A stretch of 64,000 nt of DNA, from NCBI GenBank assembly GCA_017522135.1, contig JAFXAB010000016.1, positions 54,529 to 118,528 on the forward strand, in the 5' to 3' direction. The position numbers and the translations under genes are program-made. The DNA comes from Bacteroidaceae bacterium. GTDB taxonomy: Bacteria; Bacteroidota; Bacteroidia; Bacteroidales; Barnesiellaceae_A. Below, one piece after another: positions 45,485 through 55,074 of this stretch (positions are counted from its first letter, which is position 1; each line of letters starts with the position of its first letter). Under the pieces are notes generated by a model that was given only the letters and a program-made list of their open reading frames with translations, made no database searches and was not told the DNA's origin.

Positions 45485-46815
45485 ATTTTTTGAAAAAAAT
45501 ATTCTCCCTATTAACCGTAGTGCTCTTCCTGTATGTCGGGGGTGCCACTGCTCAAAATGTCGAGGATTTGCGACACGATAAAGAATTGGCCGAAAGCGAG
45601 TTGCGAAAGACCAATCGTGAATTGCAAAAGACCTTGAAGAGTGCCAATAGCATGATAAAGGAGATGGAACTGCTTAATGCCGAAATAAAAGACCAAGATA
45701 AGTTTATCAAAAAACTCAATAACGAGGTATCGCGTCTCAACCGTAAGCAACGTCTTTTGCAAGATTCCATAGCCCTACTCAAGCAAGAGTTGAAAAATAA
45801 ACAAAGTTCATACGGCAAGGCTATACGCAATATGCGACGCGGAGGCAACCATTACGACCAAATCTTGTTTATCTTCTCGGCCGAGTCTTTTCAGCAGTCT
45901 ATACGTCGCATGCGCTATCTCAAGGAGTTTTCGCAATGGCGCAAAAGACAATCGCAAGAGATTGTCGTGAAACAAGAAGAGTTGTCTCAGCAACAAGTTC
46001 GCCTCGACTCGCTCATTGCCGAGCGCAAGAATATAATAGAATTTCGCACACAAGAAGCCAATCAACTCAAAGATAAAAAACGTGAGAAAAACGAGTTTGT
46101 GGCACAGTTGCGTAAGAACGAAAAATCGCTACGCAAAGAGGCCGACAAGCAACGTGCCCGCATCAATAAACTCAATAAACAAATAGACGATATTATTGCC
46201 GAAGAAGCGCGTAAAGCCGCCGAAAGGGCACGTGCCGAGGCTGAAGCTGAGGCCAAACGCCTTGCCGCCGAGAAGACGACAACACAAGGCGAAACAGACT
46301 CCAATACCGAGGCAAAAAAAGAGTCGGACAAGAAAAAGAGCGATGGCAAGTCGGGACATTCTCAATTTCAGATGACTCGTGCCGATAGAGAGTTGTCGGG
46401 TAGTTTTGAGAAAAACAAAGGTAAACTCCCATTCCCCATACAGGGCCAATATCGCATTGTAGGTCACTTCGGATTACAAAAGCATCCCGAATTTAAGTAT
46501 CTCGACAAGAACAACCTGGGTATAGACATTGAGACAACACCGGGAACAAAGGCTCGCGCTATTTTTGATGGCGAGGTAGCACGTGTGTTCTCTTTTGGCG
46601 GTGCCGAAAAAGCTGTTATGATACGTCATGGCAATTATTATACCGTATATACAGGTCTTATAGAAGTGTATGTAAAAGCAGGTGATAAAGTAAAAATAAG
46701 GCAAGACTTGGGTGTGATATACAGCGATCCTAAAGACAACAACCGCACCCGACTATCTTTCCAGATACGCAAAGAGATGGAAAAACTCAATCCTGAGCTA
46801 TGGCTCGACATCTAA
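45481..46815 (+). CDS. EnvC-like murein hydrolase activator (degenerate M23 domain)
   Basis: The 444-residue protein has a signal peptide (MNFLKKIFSLLTVVLFLYVGGATAQ), a long coiled coil (about 28-255; ELAESELRKTNRELQKTLK...), a charged low-complexity linker (about 255-300) and a C-terminal LytM/M23 domain (about 320-440). In active M23 enzymes zinc is held by histidines in HxxxD and HxH; here NNLGIDIETTPGT and NYYTVYTGL lack them. EnvC itself is likewise inactive and works by switching on amidases during cell division. This protein therefore probably activates an N-acetylmuramoyl-L-alanine amidase rather than cutting peptidoglycan itself. Confidence 0.88.
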   Translation: MNFLKKIFSLLTVVLFLYVGGATAQNVEDLRHDKELAESELRKTNRELQKTLKSANSMIKEMELLNAEIKDQDKFIKKLNNEVSRLNRKQRLLQDSIALLKQELKNKQSSYGKAIRNMRRGGNHYDQILFIFSAESFQQSIRRMRYLKEFSQWRKRQSQEIVVKQEELSQQQVRLDSLIAERKNIIEFRTQEANQLKDKKREKNEFVAQLRKNEKSLRKEADKQRARINKLNKQIDDIIAEEARKAAERARAEAEAEAKRLAAEKTTTQGETDSNTEAKKESDKKKSDGKSGHSQFQMTRADRELSGSFEKNKGKLPFPIQGQYRIVGHFGLQKHPEFKYLDKNNLGIDIETTPGTKARAIFDGEVARVFSFGGAEKAVMIRHGNYYTVYTGLIEVYVKAGDKVKIRQDLGVIYSDPKDNNRTRLSFQIRKEMEKLNPELWLDI

Positions 46816-46834
46816 AAATCAAAAACAAAGCATT

Positions 46835-47779
46835 ATGATATCGGCATACGAAATAAGAAAATATACACCCGAAGACAAGGAGTTGTGGGATACCATGGTC
46901 GAGAACTCGGCCAACGGGACTTTCTTGTTTAAGCGTGATTATATGGAGTATCACGCACAACGTTTTGTCGATTTTTCTCTGATGATATATAACAAAGGTA
47001 AGTTGGTGGCTATACTTCCGGCCTCGTTACACAACAGTGAGATTATCTCGCATGGCGGGCTCACTTATGGCGGTTTTGTTTCTCTTGCCTCATTGTCATC
47101 GATACAACTCCTTGACATCTTTGAGGCAACATTGAACTATTTCAAGCGACAGGGTCTCGCTCATTGGATATACAAACCGGTACCGCACATATACCACACC
47201 TATCCACACGATAGTGAGTTGTATGCACTCTACCGTGTGCGTGCCGAGCGTGTAGCATGCAACCTCTCATCTACTATCGACCTTGCAACATCGTTGCCGT
47301 ATGCCGAGTTGCGTCGCAGAGGTATCAAACGAGCCAAGAGATATGGCGTTACGATTCTCAAAAGCAACGATTTTGCCCCATTTTGGACTGTCTTGGAGAA
47401 TAATCTGCAACAACGACATCACGTCTCTCCTGTGCATACACTCGACGAAATAAACTTGTTGCACAGTCGTTTTCCTGCTCATATACAGCTGTATACAGCT
47501 GTGCTTGACAATCAGGTAGTAGCCGGATGTGTGGTCTTTAATACCGGAAAGGTTGCTCATGCTCAATACATCAGTGCTTCGCCCGAGGGTAAAAAGTGTG
47601 GTGCATTGGATATGCTGTTTACGCATCTTATAGAACAAGAATATTGCACGTGTCGATACTTCGACTTTGGCATTTCAACCGAGGAGGGTGGTCAATACCT
47701 TAATCGAGGATTATTGTCGCAAAAGGAGGGTTTCGGTGCGCGAGGTACTATTTATGAAACATATCGCATAACTCTATGA
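46835..47779 (+). CDS. FemAB/GNAT-like acyltransferase
   Basis: The 314-residue protein has the two-lobed layout of FemAB-like enzymes or the related Acetyltransf_6 family, with a characteristic middle section (LRRRGIKRAKRYGVTILKSNDF) and C-terminal acceptor motif (FDFGISTEEGGQYLNRGLLSQKEGFGARG). The latter is similar to enzymes that add amino-acyl or acetyl groups during peptidoglycan or polysaccharide synthesis. It starts 20 bases after the EnvC-like gene, overlaps the flippase by four bases and begins a surface polysaccharide cluster. Its donor and acceptor are unknown. Confidence 0.75.
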   Translation: MISAYEIRKYTPEDKELWDTMVENSANGTFLFKRDYMEYHAQRFVDFSLMIYNKGKLVAILPASLHNSEIISHGGLTYGGFVSLASLSSIQLLDIFEATLNYFKRQGLAHWIYKPVPHIYHTYPHDSELYALYRVRAERVACNLSSTIDLATSLPYAELRRRGIKRAKRYGVTILKSNDFAPFWTVLENNLQQRHHVSPVHTLDEINLLHSRFPAHIQLYTAVLDNQVVAGCVVFNTGKVAHAQYISASPEGKKCGALDMLFTHLIEQEYCTCRYFDFGISTEEGGQYLNRGLLSQKEGFGARGTIYETYRITL

Positions 47780-49227
47780 GCCAATCATCCGATAACAACC
47801 TATATCGTGTCATTACCAAGGCCGTAGCTATCTTTGGCGGTGTACAAGTCGTGGGTATCTTATGCTCTGTCATACGCACCAAAGTTATTGCTGTGCTGTT
47901 GGGTAGTGTGGGTATTGGTATTATTGGGTTGTATAACAATGCTATAGAGACGATTACTGCACTTACCGGGCTGGGCATCCGCAGTAGTTCGGTACGCGAA
48001 ATATCGGATGCTCACAACCGCGATAACAACAACGAATTGTCACGCATAGTTACTGTAGTGCGCCGTTGGTCGTGGTTTGTTGGTCTATTAGGTGCTTTGG
48101 TTCTCATATCCCTCTCTCCACTACTCAGTCGCTATACCTTTGGTGACAATGAGCATATATGGGGCTTTGTATGGTTGTCATGCACCTTGTTATTCAATGC
48201 CCTTGCGTCGGGCGAGCAGGCTGTCTTGCAAGGAACAAAACAACTCAAGCGACTGGCTCGTTGCTCGGTATATGGCTCATTTGCGGCATTGGTCGTATCG
48301 GTACCACTATATTATTTTATGGGCTTGGATGGCATTGTTCCTTCGCTCATTTTATATGCAGCTGCCACGCTCATAGTGACCCTGTTGTACAAAGACCGTA
48401 CAATAGAAAAGAGTGACTTATCTATGCGCCAAACCGCGCAACAAGGTCGTGAAATGGTGACATTGGGCGTATTTATGACTGTCAGTTCCTTTATCACAAC
48501 CCTTTTCTCATACATTTTTGCAGCCTATCTCAATGCGCGTAGTGGTGAGGCTGCAGTGGGCTATTACCAAGCAGGTTTTACCCTTATGAACAAGTATGTG
48601 GGGCTTATTTTTACAGCAATGGCTATGGAATATTATCCTCGATTGTCGGGGGTTGCCAAAGACAATGCAAGCCTGTCGTTGCATGTGGGTAAACAAGTTG
48701 AGATGATGCAACTCATGTTGGCTCCTATCATAGCCATCTTTATTGTATTGCATCCGGTGATGGTACGATTGCTCTATACATCCGATTTCTACACTATCAA
48801 TGGCTATCTGCTACTTGCCATACAGGGCATTTCATTCAAAGCCATTTCTTGGTCTATAGGATTTGTGTTATTGGCCAAGGGTAGTGGCAAGCTATATTTC
48901 ATTACCGAGTTACTATCGGATACCATAACCCTTACACTCAATATCGTCGGCTACCATTACTTCGGATTGGCCGGCGTAGGAGCTTCCTACACTGTAGGAT
49001 TTATACTCTATCTCATTATCATCTATGCCGTGTGTCGACACAACTATAACATAGAACCCGGGCGCAAAGCTTGGGGTGCCACCGGACTTACCTCTCTTGT
49101 TGCCATGGCGTCCCTTGGGTGTTACTTGTATATTCGCCCATTGGCCTGGATTATCACCTTGGCAACGATAGTCGTATGTGCCAAACTCCTCTATGACAAA
49201 TGGCAAGGAATAGAGAAAGGCGAATGA
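47776..49227 (+). CDS. Wzx-type O-antigen translocase (MOP superfamily)
   Basis: The 483-residue protein has about 14 predicted membrane helices and the polysaccharide-flippase look: IFGGVQVVGILCSVIRTKVIAVLLGSVGIGIIGLYN at the start and paired helix bundles afterwards. Wzx flippases move lipid-linked oligosaccharide units from the cytoplasmic to the periplasmic face of the inner membrane. Its place among a FemAB-like gene and three glycosyltransferases fits a small O-antigen or capsule locus. Convergent with the next gene across a 25-base gap. Confidence 0.9.
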   Translation: MSQSSDNNLYRVITKAVAIFGGVQVVGILCSVIRTKVIAVLLGSVGIGIIGLYNNAIETITALTGLGIRSSSVREISDAHNRDNNNELSRIVTVVRRWSWFVGLLGALVLISLSPLLSRYTFGDNEHIWGFVWLSCTLLFNALASGEQAVLQGTKQLKRLARCSVYGSFAALVVSVPLYYFMGLDGIVPSLILYAAATLIVTLLYKDRTIEKSDLSMRQTAQQGREMVTLGVFMTVSSFITTLFSYIFAAYLNARSGEAAVGYYQAGFTLMNKYVGLIFTAMAMEYYPRLSGVAKDNASLSLHVGKQVEMMQLMLAPIIAIFIVLHPVMVRLLYTSDFYTINGYLLLAIQGISFKAISWSIGFVLLAKGSGKLYFITELLSDTITLTLNIVGYHYFGLAGVGASYTVGFILYLIIIYAVCRHNYNIEPGRKAWGATGLTSLVAMASLGCYLYIRPLAWIITLATIVVCAKLLYDKWQGIEKGE

Positions 49228-49252
49228 TAATAGCGATGTGGATATGTGTATT

Positions 49253-50350
49253 CTATTTTGACCAGAAATCGACAAACTGTTGTGCTACCTTTCGGTAATC
49301 GTGATACCGTTCTACAAAGAGACGGCTGTCGCGACACATTTGGGGGATGCGATCGCGATGTAAAATAAGTTCTTCCAATGTTCCATATATTGCATCGGCA
49401 TCCGGTATGACATTTACTACAGGTTGTAAATCGTGTGCACCTATAAAGTTGCAATACTCCGGCTCTGCACCACTAACAGCTACAATACCTTTGGCCATAG
49501 CCAAGAGGGCATTGGTTGCAGGTGTATAGGAGTAGAGTTGGTCTATAAGCACATCCGACTCATACATCACACGATTGTACTCCTTGTAAGGCAAGCTCTC
49601 TACCGCTGTTATATGACATTCGTTCTTATAATCCTTGTGCAATTGTTTGAGTACATCGTACATTATATCGGTACCTTTGAGAATAGATCGGTCGTGCTGT
49701 ATACCAATAAAGAAACGTAGTTGTTCAATAGTATCGGGAATATTACGCACCGGATTTTCATCGAGATTGATGGGGATGGGTATATATGCCAGCTTATGAG
49801 CATATTCGGGCTCGTATGCTACAAAATACTCCCATAGGCACGCTGCTATACCATCGCACTCCTCGGCCATGGCAATGTTGGCATCTCGGTTGGCTCCCTC
49901 AAGATAGGCTTCTCGCTCTTTGTTGTAATTGGGTCTGTTGAATGGTTTATCTCCTATGAAATAGTCGGAGTAACGATAGGTCTTACCATCAAAACAAGCC
50001 TTGGTATAGTAGTGGTCGGTAGCCAAGGCCTCCATAAATATACGCTTGTTTTGGCGACGCAATTGGCGGAAAATTGCCAAATTTTTCTCGGGACGAAGGC
50101 TGAAAAAACCATGACCTGCAATCTGTACCACATCATAGTTGCTCCACGATGGCAACAACGACACAATCTTGGCAAGGTACATCATTGAGTCTATCGCACC
50201 ATAGCTCTTGCGACGAATGGATATATCGCTACCGGTATTCATCCACCCACCACTGTTGGACACTACAGTCACCTCATGTCCTATTTGTCGCAGTCCCTGA
50301 GCCAATGTCCAATGAAAATTGCTTGCATCACCGACCAATAGGATTTTCAT
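49253..50350 (-). CDS. glycosyltransferase family 1/4-like (GT-B fold)
   Basis: The 365-residue protein begins MKILLVGDASNFHWTLAQGLRQIGHEVTVVS, the nucleotide-binding opening of GT-B enzymes, and has a C-terminal donor site with DVLIDQLYSYTPATNALLAMAKGIVAVSGAEPEY, including the E residue that binds the sugar nucleotide. It transfers sugars in surface polysaccharide synthesis. Its 5' end overlaps the upstream glycosyltransferase by 23 bases. Donor and acceptor are not evident. Confidence 0.82.
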   Translation of the reverse strand: MKILLVGDASNFHWTLAQGLRQIGHEVTVVSNSGGWMNTGSDISIRRKSYGAIDSMMYLAKIVSLLPSWSNYDVVQIAGHGFFSLRPEKNLAIFRQLRRQNKRIFMEALATDHYYTKACFDGKTYRYSDYFIGDKPFNRPNYNKEREAYLEGANRDANIAMAEECDGIAACLWEYFVAYEPEYAHKLAYIPIPINLDENPVRNIPDTIEQLRFFIGIQHDRSILKGTDIMYDVLKQLHKDYKNECHITAVESLPYKEYNRVMYESDVLIDQLYSYTPATNALLAMAKGIVAVSGAEPEYCNFIGAHDLQPVVNVIPDADAIYGTLEELILHRDRIPQMCRDSRLFVERYHDYRKVAQQFVDFWSK

Positions 50351-51158
50351 ACTGTACCACCTTTCTATAATAGTTTATACCCTTGTATGTATTGCGCAAC
50401 AGTACATCGAAACGCCCTCGACGCGACAATGCCGATGTCAACGCAAACTTGAACATTCTTAACCACGATGATATACCATGCAGATGATAGTGTATCGCAC
50501 CTTTGGCCATCATTACCCGCTCATCGGTGTATGTGCGCATACCTGTACTATCGGAAGGTGCTTCTACTACATATTCGGGAAAGAAACGAATAGTCATGCC
50601 CATGCGATAGGCATCGTAAAAAAACACCTCTTCTTCTCCGCATACAAAATATGGAGAACCCAATCCAAAACGCTCGTCAAAGAACAAGCGACCCTTTATC
50701 GATGCTACTCGCAAGGCTATTTCGGGCGATGTTACATACATACCCTTAGCTACATGTGGATAGGTATAGGTGTGATTGGGATAATCTTTTATGTATCCTC
50801 CGTCGAGAGCTTTTATCATGAATTGCGCTATATCAAGCCTGCTATCATGCTCAAAAGCATTGATAACACGATCGAAATATTGATTGCAATAATGCACATC
50901 ATCATCGGCTATGAGTGCAATATCGCCGGTAGCATGCTTCAAGGCATTGTTGCGATTGCGAGATAATCCTTTGCCCGATTGAGTGACAACGTGTACATCG
51001 CTACGCACTCGTAGCTCCTGTGGTATTTGCTGCAAATATGTATCATCGGTATATTGCATCGATATAATATAGTCTACATCGGCACGCCGAGGCAACAATA
51101 TATCCGGCACGCGGGCTATACCATCGTTAAGAGTACATATAAGCACATTCAGTTTCAT
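50328..51158 (-). CDS. glycosyltransferase family 2-like (GT-A fold)
   Basis: The 276-residue protein has a GT-A N-terminal domain with the metal-binding DxD motif as IADDDVHY at about residues 90-97, preceded by GKGLSRNRNNALKHATGDI, typical of family 2. It transfers a sugar from a nucleotide donor. It is first in a two-gene minus-strand unit and faces the plus-strand glycosyltransferase at 51356 across a 200-base gap that holds a duplicated promoter. A weak box (GATATTTG, minus strand) lies at 51183-51190. Confidence 0.85.
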   Translation of the reverse strand: MKLNVLICTLNDGIARVPDILLPRRADVDYIISMQYTDDTYLQQIPQELRVRSDVHVVTQSGKGLSRNRNNALKHATGDIALIADDDVHYCNQYFDRVINAFEHDSRLDIAQFMIKALDGGYIKDYPNHTYTYPHVAKGMYVTSPEIALRVASIKGRLFFDERFGLGSPYFVCGEEEVFFYDAYRMGMTIRFFPEYVVEAPSDSTGMRTYTDERVMMAKGAIHYHLHGISSWLRMFKFALTSALSRRGRFDVLLRNTYKGINYYRKVVQYENPIGR

Positions 51159-51201
51159 ATTGCAAACTTAGAAAAAAAACGCCAAATATCACTATCATTA
51201 T

Positions 51202-51351
51202 TGAAGATTGAATGTGGCTCGAAACAAAAACTTTGGGTAAACATAGTTTTTATTCGCTCACCTTTCACTATCTTTAGATAAGATAGGATGCGGTTCGGAA
51301 TAAAAACTTAAGTAAACTTAGTTTTTATTCGCTCACCTTTCACTATCTTTG
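51202..51351 (+). repeat. tandem duplication of a 76-base promoter segment
   Basis: About 64 bases at 51212-51275 recur at 51288-51351 with few differences; both include GTTTTTATTCGCTCACC and then TTTCACTATCTTT. The second copy ends in TATCTTTG (51344-51351), a full -7 box; the first ends in TATCTTTA (51268-51275). The proximal box lies only 4 bases before the ATG at 51356, which would give a nearly leaderless message; ATG 51368 may be the true start. Either the distal copy is the working promoter or initiation is unusual. Confidence 0.75.
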
Positions 51352-51355
51352 AAAC

Positions 51356-52318
51356 ATGAAAGAAGTGATGAGCATAGTGATACCGGTGTATAATCGTGCC
51401 AAGGAATTGCCTCGCACGATGGCATCTGTCGTAGCGCAAGACTATCGTCCATTGCGAGTGATATTGGTAGATAATAACTCTACCGACAATTCGCTTGCCG
51501 TGTGTTATAAAATGCAACAAGATTATCGGGAGGAGCAACTATGTATAGAGGTAGTACAGCAATTGCAACCCGGTGCTTCGGCTGCAAGAAACAAGGGGCT
51601 GGAGCTTGTTGAGAGCCGATATATGATGTTCTTTGACAGCGACGATGAAATGCACAAAGAGACGGTATCGCGCTATATGCGAGCCTTTGCATCACACCCC
51701 GATGCCGATATAATAGGCGCAACCATCAACTTTCACAACGGCACAAATACTTTCCTTGCCAAAGCTGTATTTTCTCCCGAGCCGGAGCCTCATATCATAC
51801 ACGGAACACTGTCGACCCAACGTTTTTCGGCGCGTACACAACTTATCCGTGAGGTAGGTGGTTGGCAAGAGGCTTACAACGGGTGGGAAGATTGGAACCT
51901 GGGTTTGCGTCTTTTATTGCATTCTCAAAGGATTTATTGGCTCGAAGAGCCTCCTGTGGCTACCGTTTATCTGCACGAAAACACACTTACTGCACGCACA
52001 CATATCGATGGCTATAAAAATTTTTATCAAGCAGTAAGGCACACGCTCAAGGATATTGATGTGATAGGGCACTCGCGCAAGCACCGATTGATGCGATTGG
52101 TATTATATCGCCAAGTGTTGCTGGCGGCACACATATTACGAGAGGCTCGCCGGCAGAACGATAACGAGTTGCGCATGTTTGCTCATCACATTTACAAGGA
52201 GGCCATGCAAGACCGGCTTACAACTCCGGTAATGCAATTATTCTTTCCATTATGCCTGATATATGCATCGTACGGTGGTCGCGGCAGTGGTACAATTGCC
52301 CAATGGATCATCCGATAA
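51356..52318 (+). CDS. glycosyltransferase family 2 (GT-A fold)
   Basis: The 320-residue protein begins MKEVMSIVIPVYNRAKELPRTMASVVAQDYRPLRVILVDNNSTDNS, the typical GT2 start, with the metal-binding DSDDE at about residues 93-97. The C-terminal part has a family-like EDWNLGLRLL. It transfers a sugar during surface polysaccharide synthesis. The start may be at ATG 51356 or, because of the very close promoter box, at ATG 51368 (MSIVIPVYN). Confidence 0.9.
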   Translation: MKEVMSIVIPVYNRAKELPRTMASVVAQDYRPLRVILVDNNSTDNSLAVCYKMQQDYREEQLCIEVVQQLQPGASAARNKGLELVESRYMMFFDSDDEMHKETVSRYMRAFASHPDADIIGATINFHNGTNTFLAKAVFSPEPEPHIIHGTLSTQRFSARTQLIREVGGWQEAYNGWEDWNLGLRLLLHSQRIYWLEEPPVATVYLHENTLTARTHIDGYKNFYQAVRHTLKDIDVIGHSRKHRLMRLVLYRQVLLAAHILREARRQNDNELRMFAHHIYKEAMQDRLTTPVMQLFFPLCLIYASYGGRGSGTIAQWIIR

Positions 52319-52416
52319 TATCTCCGTAGTAATTATTTACACGTCACTTAACAGCATATAACATAAAACTCTCTCCTTGCGACCTCAAAAACATGTGTGT
52401 ATTGAGCAAAAATTAG

Positions 52417-52424
52417 TACATTTG
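52417..52424 (+). promoter_or_regulatory. -7 box (TACATTTG) of the dGTPase gene
   Basis: Full match to TAnnTTTG, 35 bases before the ATG at 52460. A TTG exists at 52402, closer than the usual 23-base spacing. Confidence 0.5.
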
Positions 52425-52459
52425 CATACCAATAATTTTGCCCAAGATTATACACTGCA

Positions 52460-53818
52460 ATGATACCGGACAAAGATACCCTCCAATGCATGAGCTGGGA
52501 AAAGCTCATCTCGGCCAAGCGATTTGGCATGGAAGAGTTTCACGATGAACGAGTGCATACCCGCACCGATTTTCAGCGCGATTATGACCGCCTGATATTT
52601 TCTGCACCATTTCGCCGTCTGCAAAACAAGACACAGGTTTTCCCGTTACCGGGTAGTATCTTTGTACACAATCGCCTTACTCACAGTCTTGAGGTTTCAT
52701 GCGTTGGTCGCTCGTTGGGTACCAATGTCTCGGTGGCACTTGCACCCAAGTATGCCGGAACACCTGCCGAAGAAAAAATCATGCACATGGGCTCTATCGT
52801 TGCAGCAGCGTGCCTGGCTCACGATTTGGGCAATCCTCCTTTTGGGCATTCGGGTGAGCGAGCTATTGCCACATACTTCTCCGAGGGTAAGGGGCTTGCC
52901 TTGAAAGATATGCTCAGCGAATGGGAATGGAACGATTTTACACACTTTGAGGGTAATGCCAATGCTTTCCGTCTACTCACGCATCAATTTTCGGGACGAC
53001 GCAAAGGTGGTTTTGCTCTTACCTATTCAACCCTTGCATCAATAGTAAAGTATCCCTATGCCTCGACACTCTCTACGAAGAAGGGTAAATCGGGCTTTTT
53101 TGCCTCGGAAAGCGATGACTTTCGTCGTGTAGCATCAGACCTTGGCCTTTTGCCCGATGGAGATAGTGGCCTGCGTTTTCATAGGCATCCGTTGGTATAT
53201 CTTGTGGAAGCGGCCGACGACATCTGCTATCAAATTATGGATATAGAGGATGCTCATAAACTCAAGTTGCTCACAACCAACCAGACCAAGGAGTTGCTAA
53301 TGGAGTTCTTCGAGCCTGAGAAGTTGCCCCATATTCATGAAGTGCTGAAAATTGCCGATGACCGCAATGAGCAGATAGCCTACTTGCGCTCGCGTGTTAT
53401 AGGATTGCTCATCGACGAGTGTTCTCAATTATTTGTTGAGCACGAAGACGAGTTGCTCGGTGGTTCCTTTAAAGGTTCTCTTATCGACCACATATCCCCG
53501 ACACCCCGCAATGCCTATGCCCACTGCTCCAAGGTGGCTTGGGACAAGATATATCGCAGCGGTGACGTTCTTGATATTGAATTGGCCGGTAATCGTATCA
53601 TAACCGAACTGCTCGACAAGCTCATAGATGCGGTGCTTTATCCCGAAAAGAACTATTCTCAGCTCATACTGAATAAAGTCCCCCAACAATACGAAACCCA
53701 TGCCGAGACCCTATATGGCAAGCTGCAGGCGGCCATTGACTATATATCGGGAATGACCGACGTGTATGCTCTTGACCTCTATCGCAAAATAAACGGAATG
53801 AGTCTGCCGGCTGTATAA
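52460..53818 (+). CDS. dgt: deoxyguanosinetriphosphate triphosphohydrolase (dGTPase)
   Basis: The 452-residue protein splits dNTPs (dGTP first) into deoxynucleoside and triphosphate. HD-domain metal ligands are His75 in RLTHSLEV and the His121-Asp122 pair in LAHDLGNPPFGHSGE, with a distal Asp in EAADDICYQIMDIEDAHKL. The N-terminal FQRDYDRLIFSAPFRRLQNKTQVFP is the family signature. It begins a chain of closely spaced genes (dGTPase, TPM protein, diacylglycerol kinase, recF, DUF721, thioesterase, sugar kinase). Confidence 0.95.
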   Translation: MIPDKDTLQCMSWEKLISAKRFGMEEFHDERVHTRTDFQRDYDRLIFSAPFRRLQNKTQVFPLPGSIFVHNRLTHSLEVSCVGRSLGTNVSVALAPKYAGTPAEEKIMHMGSIVAAACLAHDLGNPPFGHSGERAIATYFSEGKGLALKDMLSEWEWNDFTHFEGNANAFRLLTHQFSGRRKGGFALTYSTLASIVKYPYASTLSTKKGKSGFFASESDDFRRVASDLGLLPDGDSGLRFHRHPLVYLVEAADDICYQIMDIEDAHKLKLLTTNQTKELLMEFFEPEKLPHIHEVLKIADDRNEQIAYLRSRVIGLLIDECSQLFVEHEDELLGGSFKGSLIDHISPTPRNAYAHCSKVAWDKIYRSGDVLDIELAGNRIITELLDKLIDAVLYPEKNYSQLILNKVPQQYETHAETLYGKLQAAIDYISGMTDVYALDLYRKINGMSLPAV

Positions 53819-53831
53819 AAAAGAATTTGTT

Positions 53832-55064
53832 ATGAAAAGAGTCTTATATTATCTCCTCACTGCTATCTTGTTGCATGTAGCACTACCCATGCAAGCTCGT
53901 CAATATACTGTAGAGAGCGTTCCTAACGTACAAGTAGCAGATCGTACACAATACGTTACCGACCCCGATGGCTATATTGATAGTGCTTCACGCCTACATA
54001 TTAATACAATGCTTGCACAGCTGCGAGACAGCAACAGTGTCGAGGCCGCTGTGGTAATACTTCCCTCTATAGGCAATGAAGACATAGACAACTTTGCCAC
54101 CGAACTTTTTACACATTGGGGTATAGGCAAGGCAAGCAATGACAACGGATTGCTTTTTATAGCTGTTATGGATCAACGTCAGATTGTTATACGCACTGGT
54201 TATGGCATAGAGGGTGTATTACCCGATGTATTATGCAGCCGTATCATACGCCGGTATATCACACCGTCATTTCGCGAGGGTGCTTACGGAAAAGGTATGA
54301 GTGATGCCGTAGAACAGACTCTGCACATCATCATGACTCCCGAAGCATCGGCCGAGTTGATAGCCGATGAGCCTCTCTTTGACGAGGCCGACAAGGCTGC
54401 TTTGTACACGCTATTATATGTGTATGTGCTATTGAGCTTGTTTATTTCTTTCTTACTCTCTGTACGCATCAAGCGCACTGTAAGCAAGTATCGCAATGCT
54501 CCTTATCAGTGTTACAAGGAGTTGAACAGCAACAACTTGGCAATACTCCTATTGGCAATATTTTTTCCCGTATGGGGTGTCATAAACTATGTATATTGTC
54601 GACAAGTAATGAAAAAAATGCGCACAATGCCTCGCAACTGTGGCAATTGTGGCACGGCAATGCAACGACTCTCGGAGGTGGAAGATAACCGATATCTCTC
54701 TCCCCAAGAAGATACCGAAGAGCGCATAGGATCGGTAGATTACGATGTGTGGATGTGCCACAATTGCCAAAATACCGAGGTGTTCAGGTTTGATAAGAAG
54801 TACACTCAATATAGCGAATGTCCACATTGCCATGCCAAGGCCTACAGCATAGCACACGATCATATTATACTACCGGCCACAACTTTATCGCCCGGAAAAG
54901 GCGAAAAAGTATATACTTGTCAACACTGTCATAAGCGCAATGTTATTCCATACATCATACCCATGATTGTCGTACCCAAAAACAGTGGTGGCAGTGGCGG
55001 TGGATTTGGTGGTGGCTTTGGTGGCGGTATGACCGGTGGTGGCGGCGCCCGTGGCGGATGGTAA
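53832..55064 (+). CDS. TPM-domain membrane protein (YgcG/Psb32-like)
   Basis: The 410-residue protein has a signal peptide (MKRVLYYLLTAILLHVALPMQA), a TPM domain (about 35-175; VTDPDGYIDSASRLHINTMLAQL, RTGYGIEGVLPD), two membrane helices (about 195-215 and 235-260) and cysteine pairs (CGNCG, CHNCQ, CPHCH, CQHCH) that look like zinc ribbons. It ends with a glycine-rich tail (GGGFGGGFGGGMTGGGGARGGW). TPM proteins are common but poorly understood, with links to photosystem repair and envelope stability. The zinc-ribbon insert is unusual for the family in my view. Confidence 0.82.
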   Translation: MKRVLYYLLTAILLHVALPMQARQYTVESVPNVQVADRTQYVTDPDGYIDSASRLHINTMLAQLRDSNSVEAAVVILPSIGNEDIDNFATELFTHWGIGKASNDNGLLFIAVMDQRQIVIRTGYGIEGVLPDVLCSRIIRRYITPSFREGAYGKGMSDAVEQTLHIIMTPEASAELIADEPLFDEADKAALYTLLYVYVLLSLFISFLLSVRIKRTVSKYRNAPYQCYKELNSNNLAILLLAIFFPVWGVINYVYCRQVMKKMRTMPRNCGNCGTAMQRLSEVEDNRYLSPQEDTEERIGSVDYDVWMCHNCQNTEVFRFDKKYTQYSECPHCHAKAYSIAHDHIILPATTLSPGKGEKVYTCQHCHKRNVIPYIIPMIVVPKNSGGSGGGFGGGFGGGMTGGGGARGGW

Positions 55065-55074
55065 AAGAATAGTT

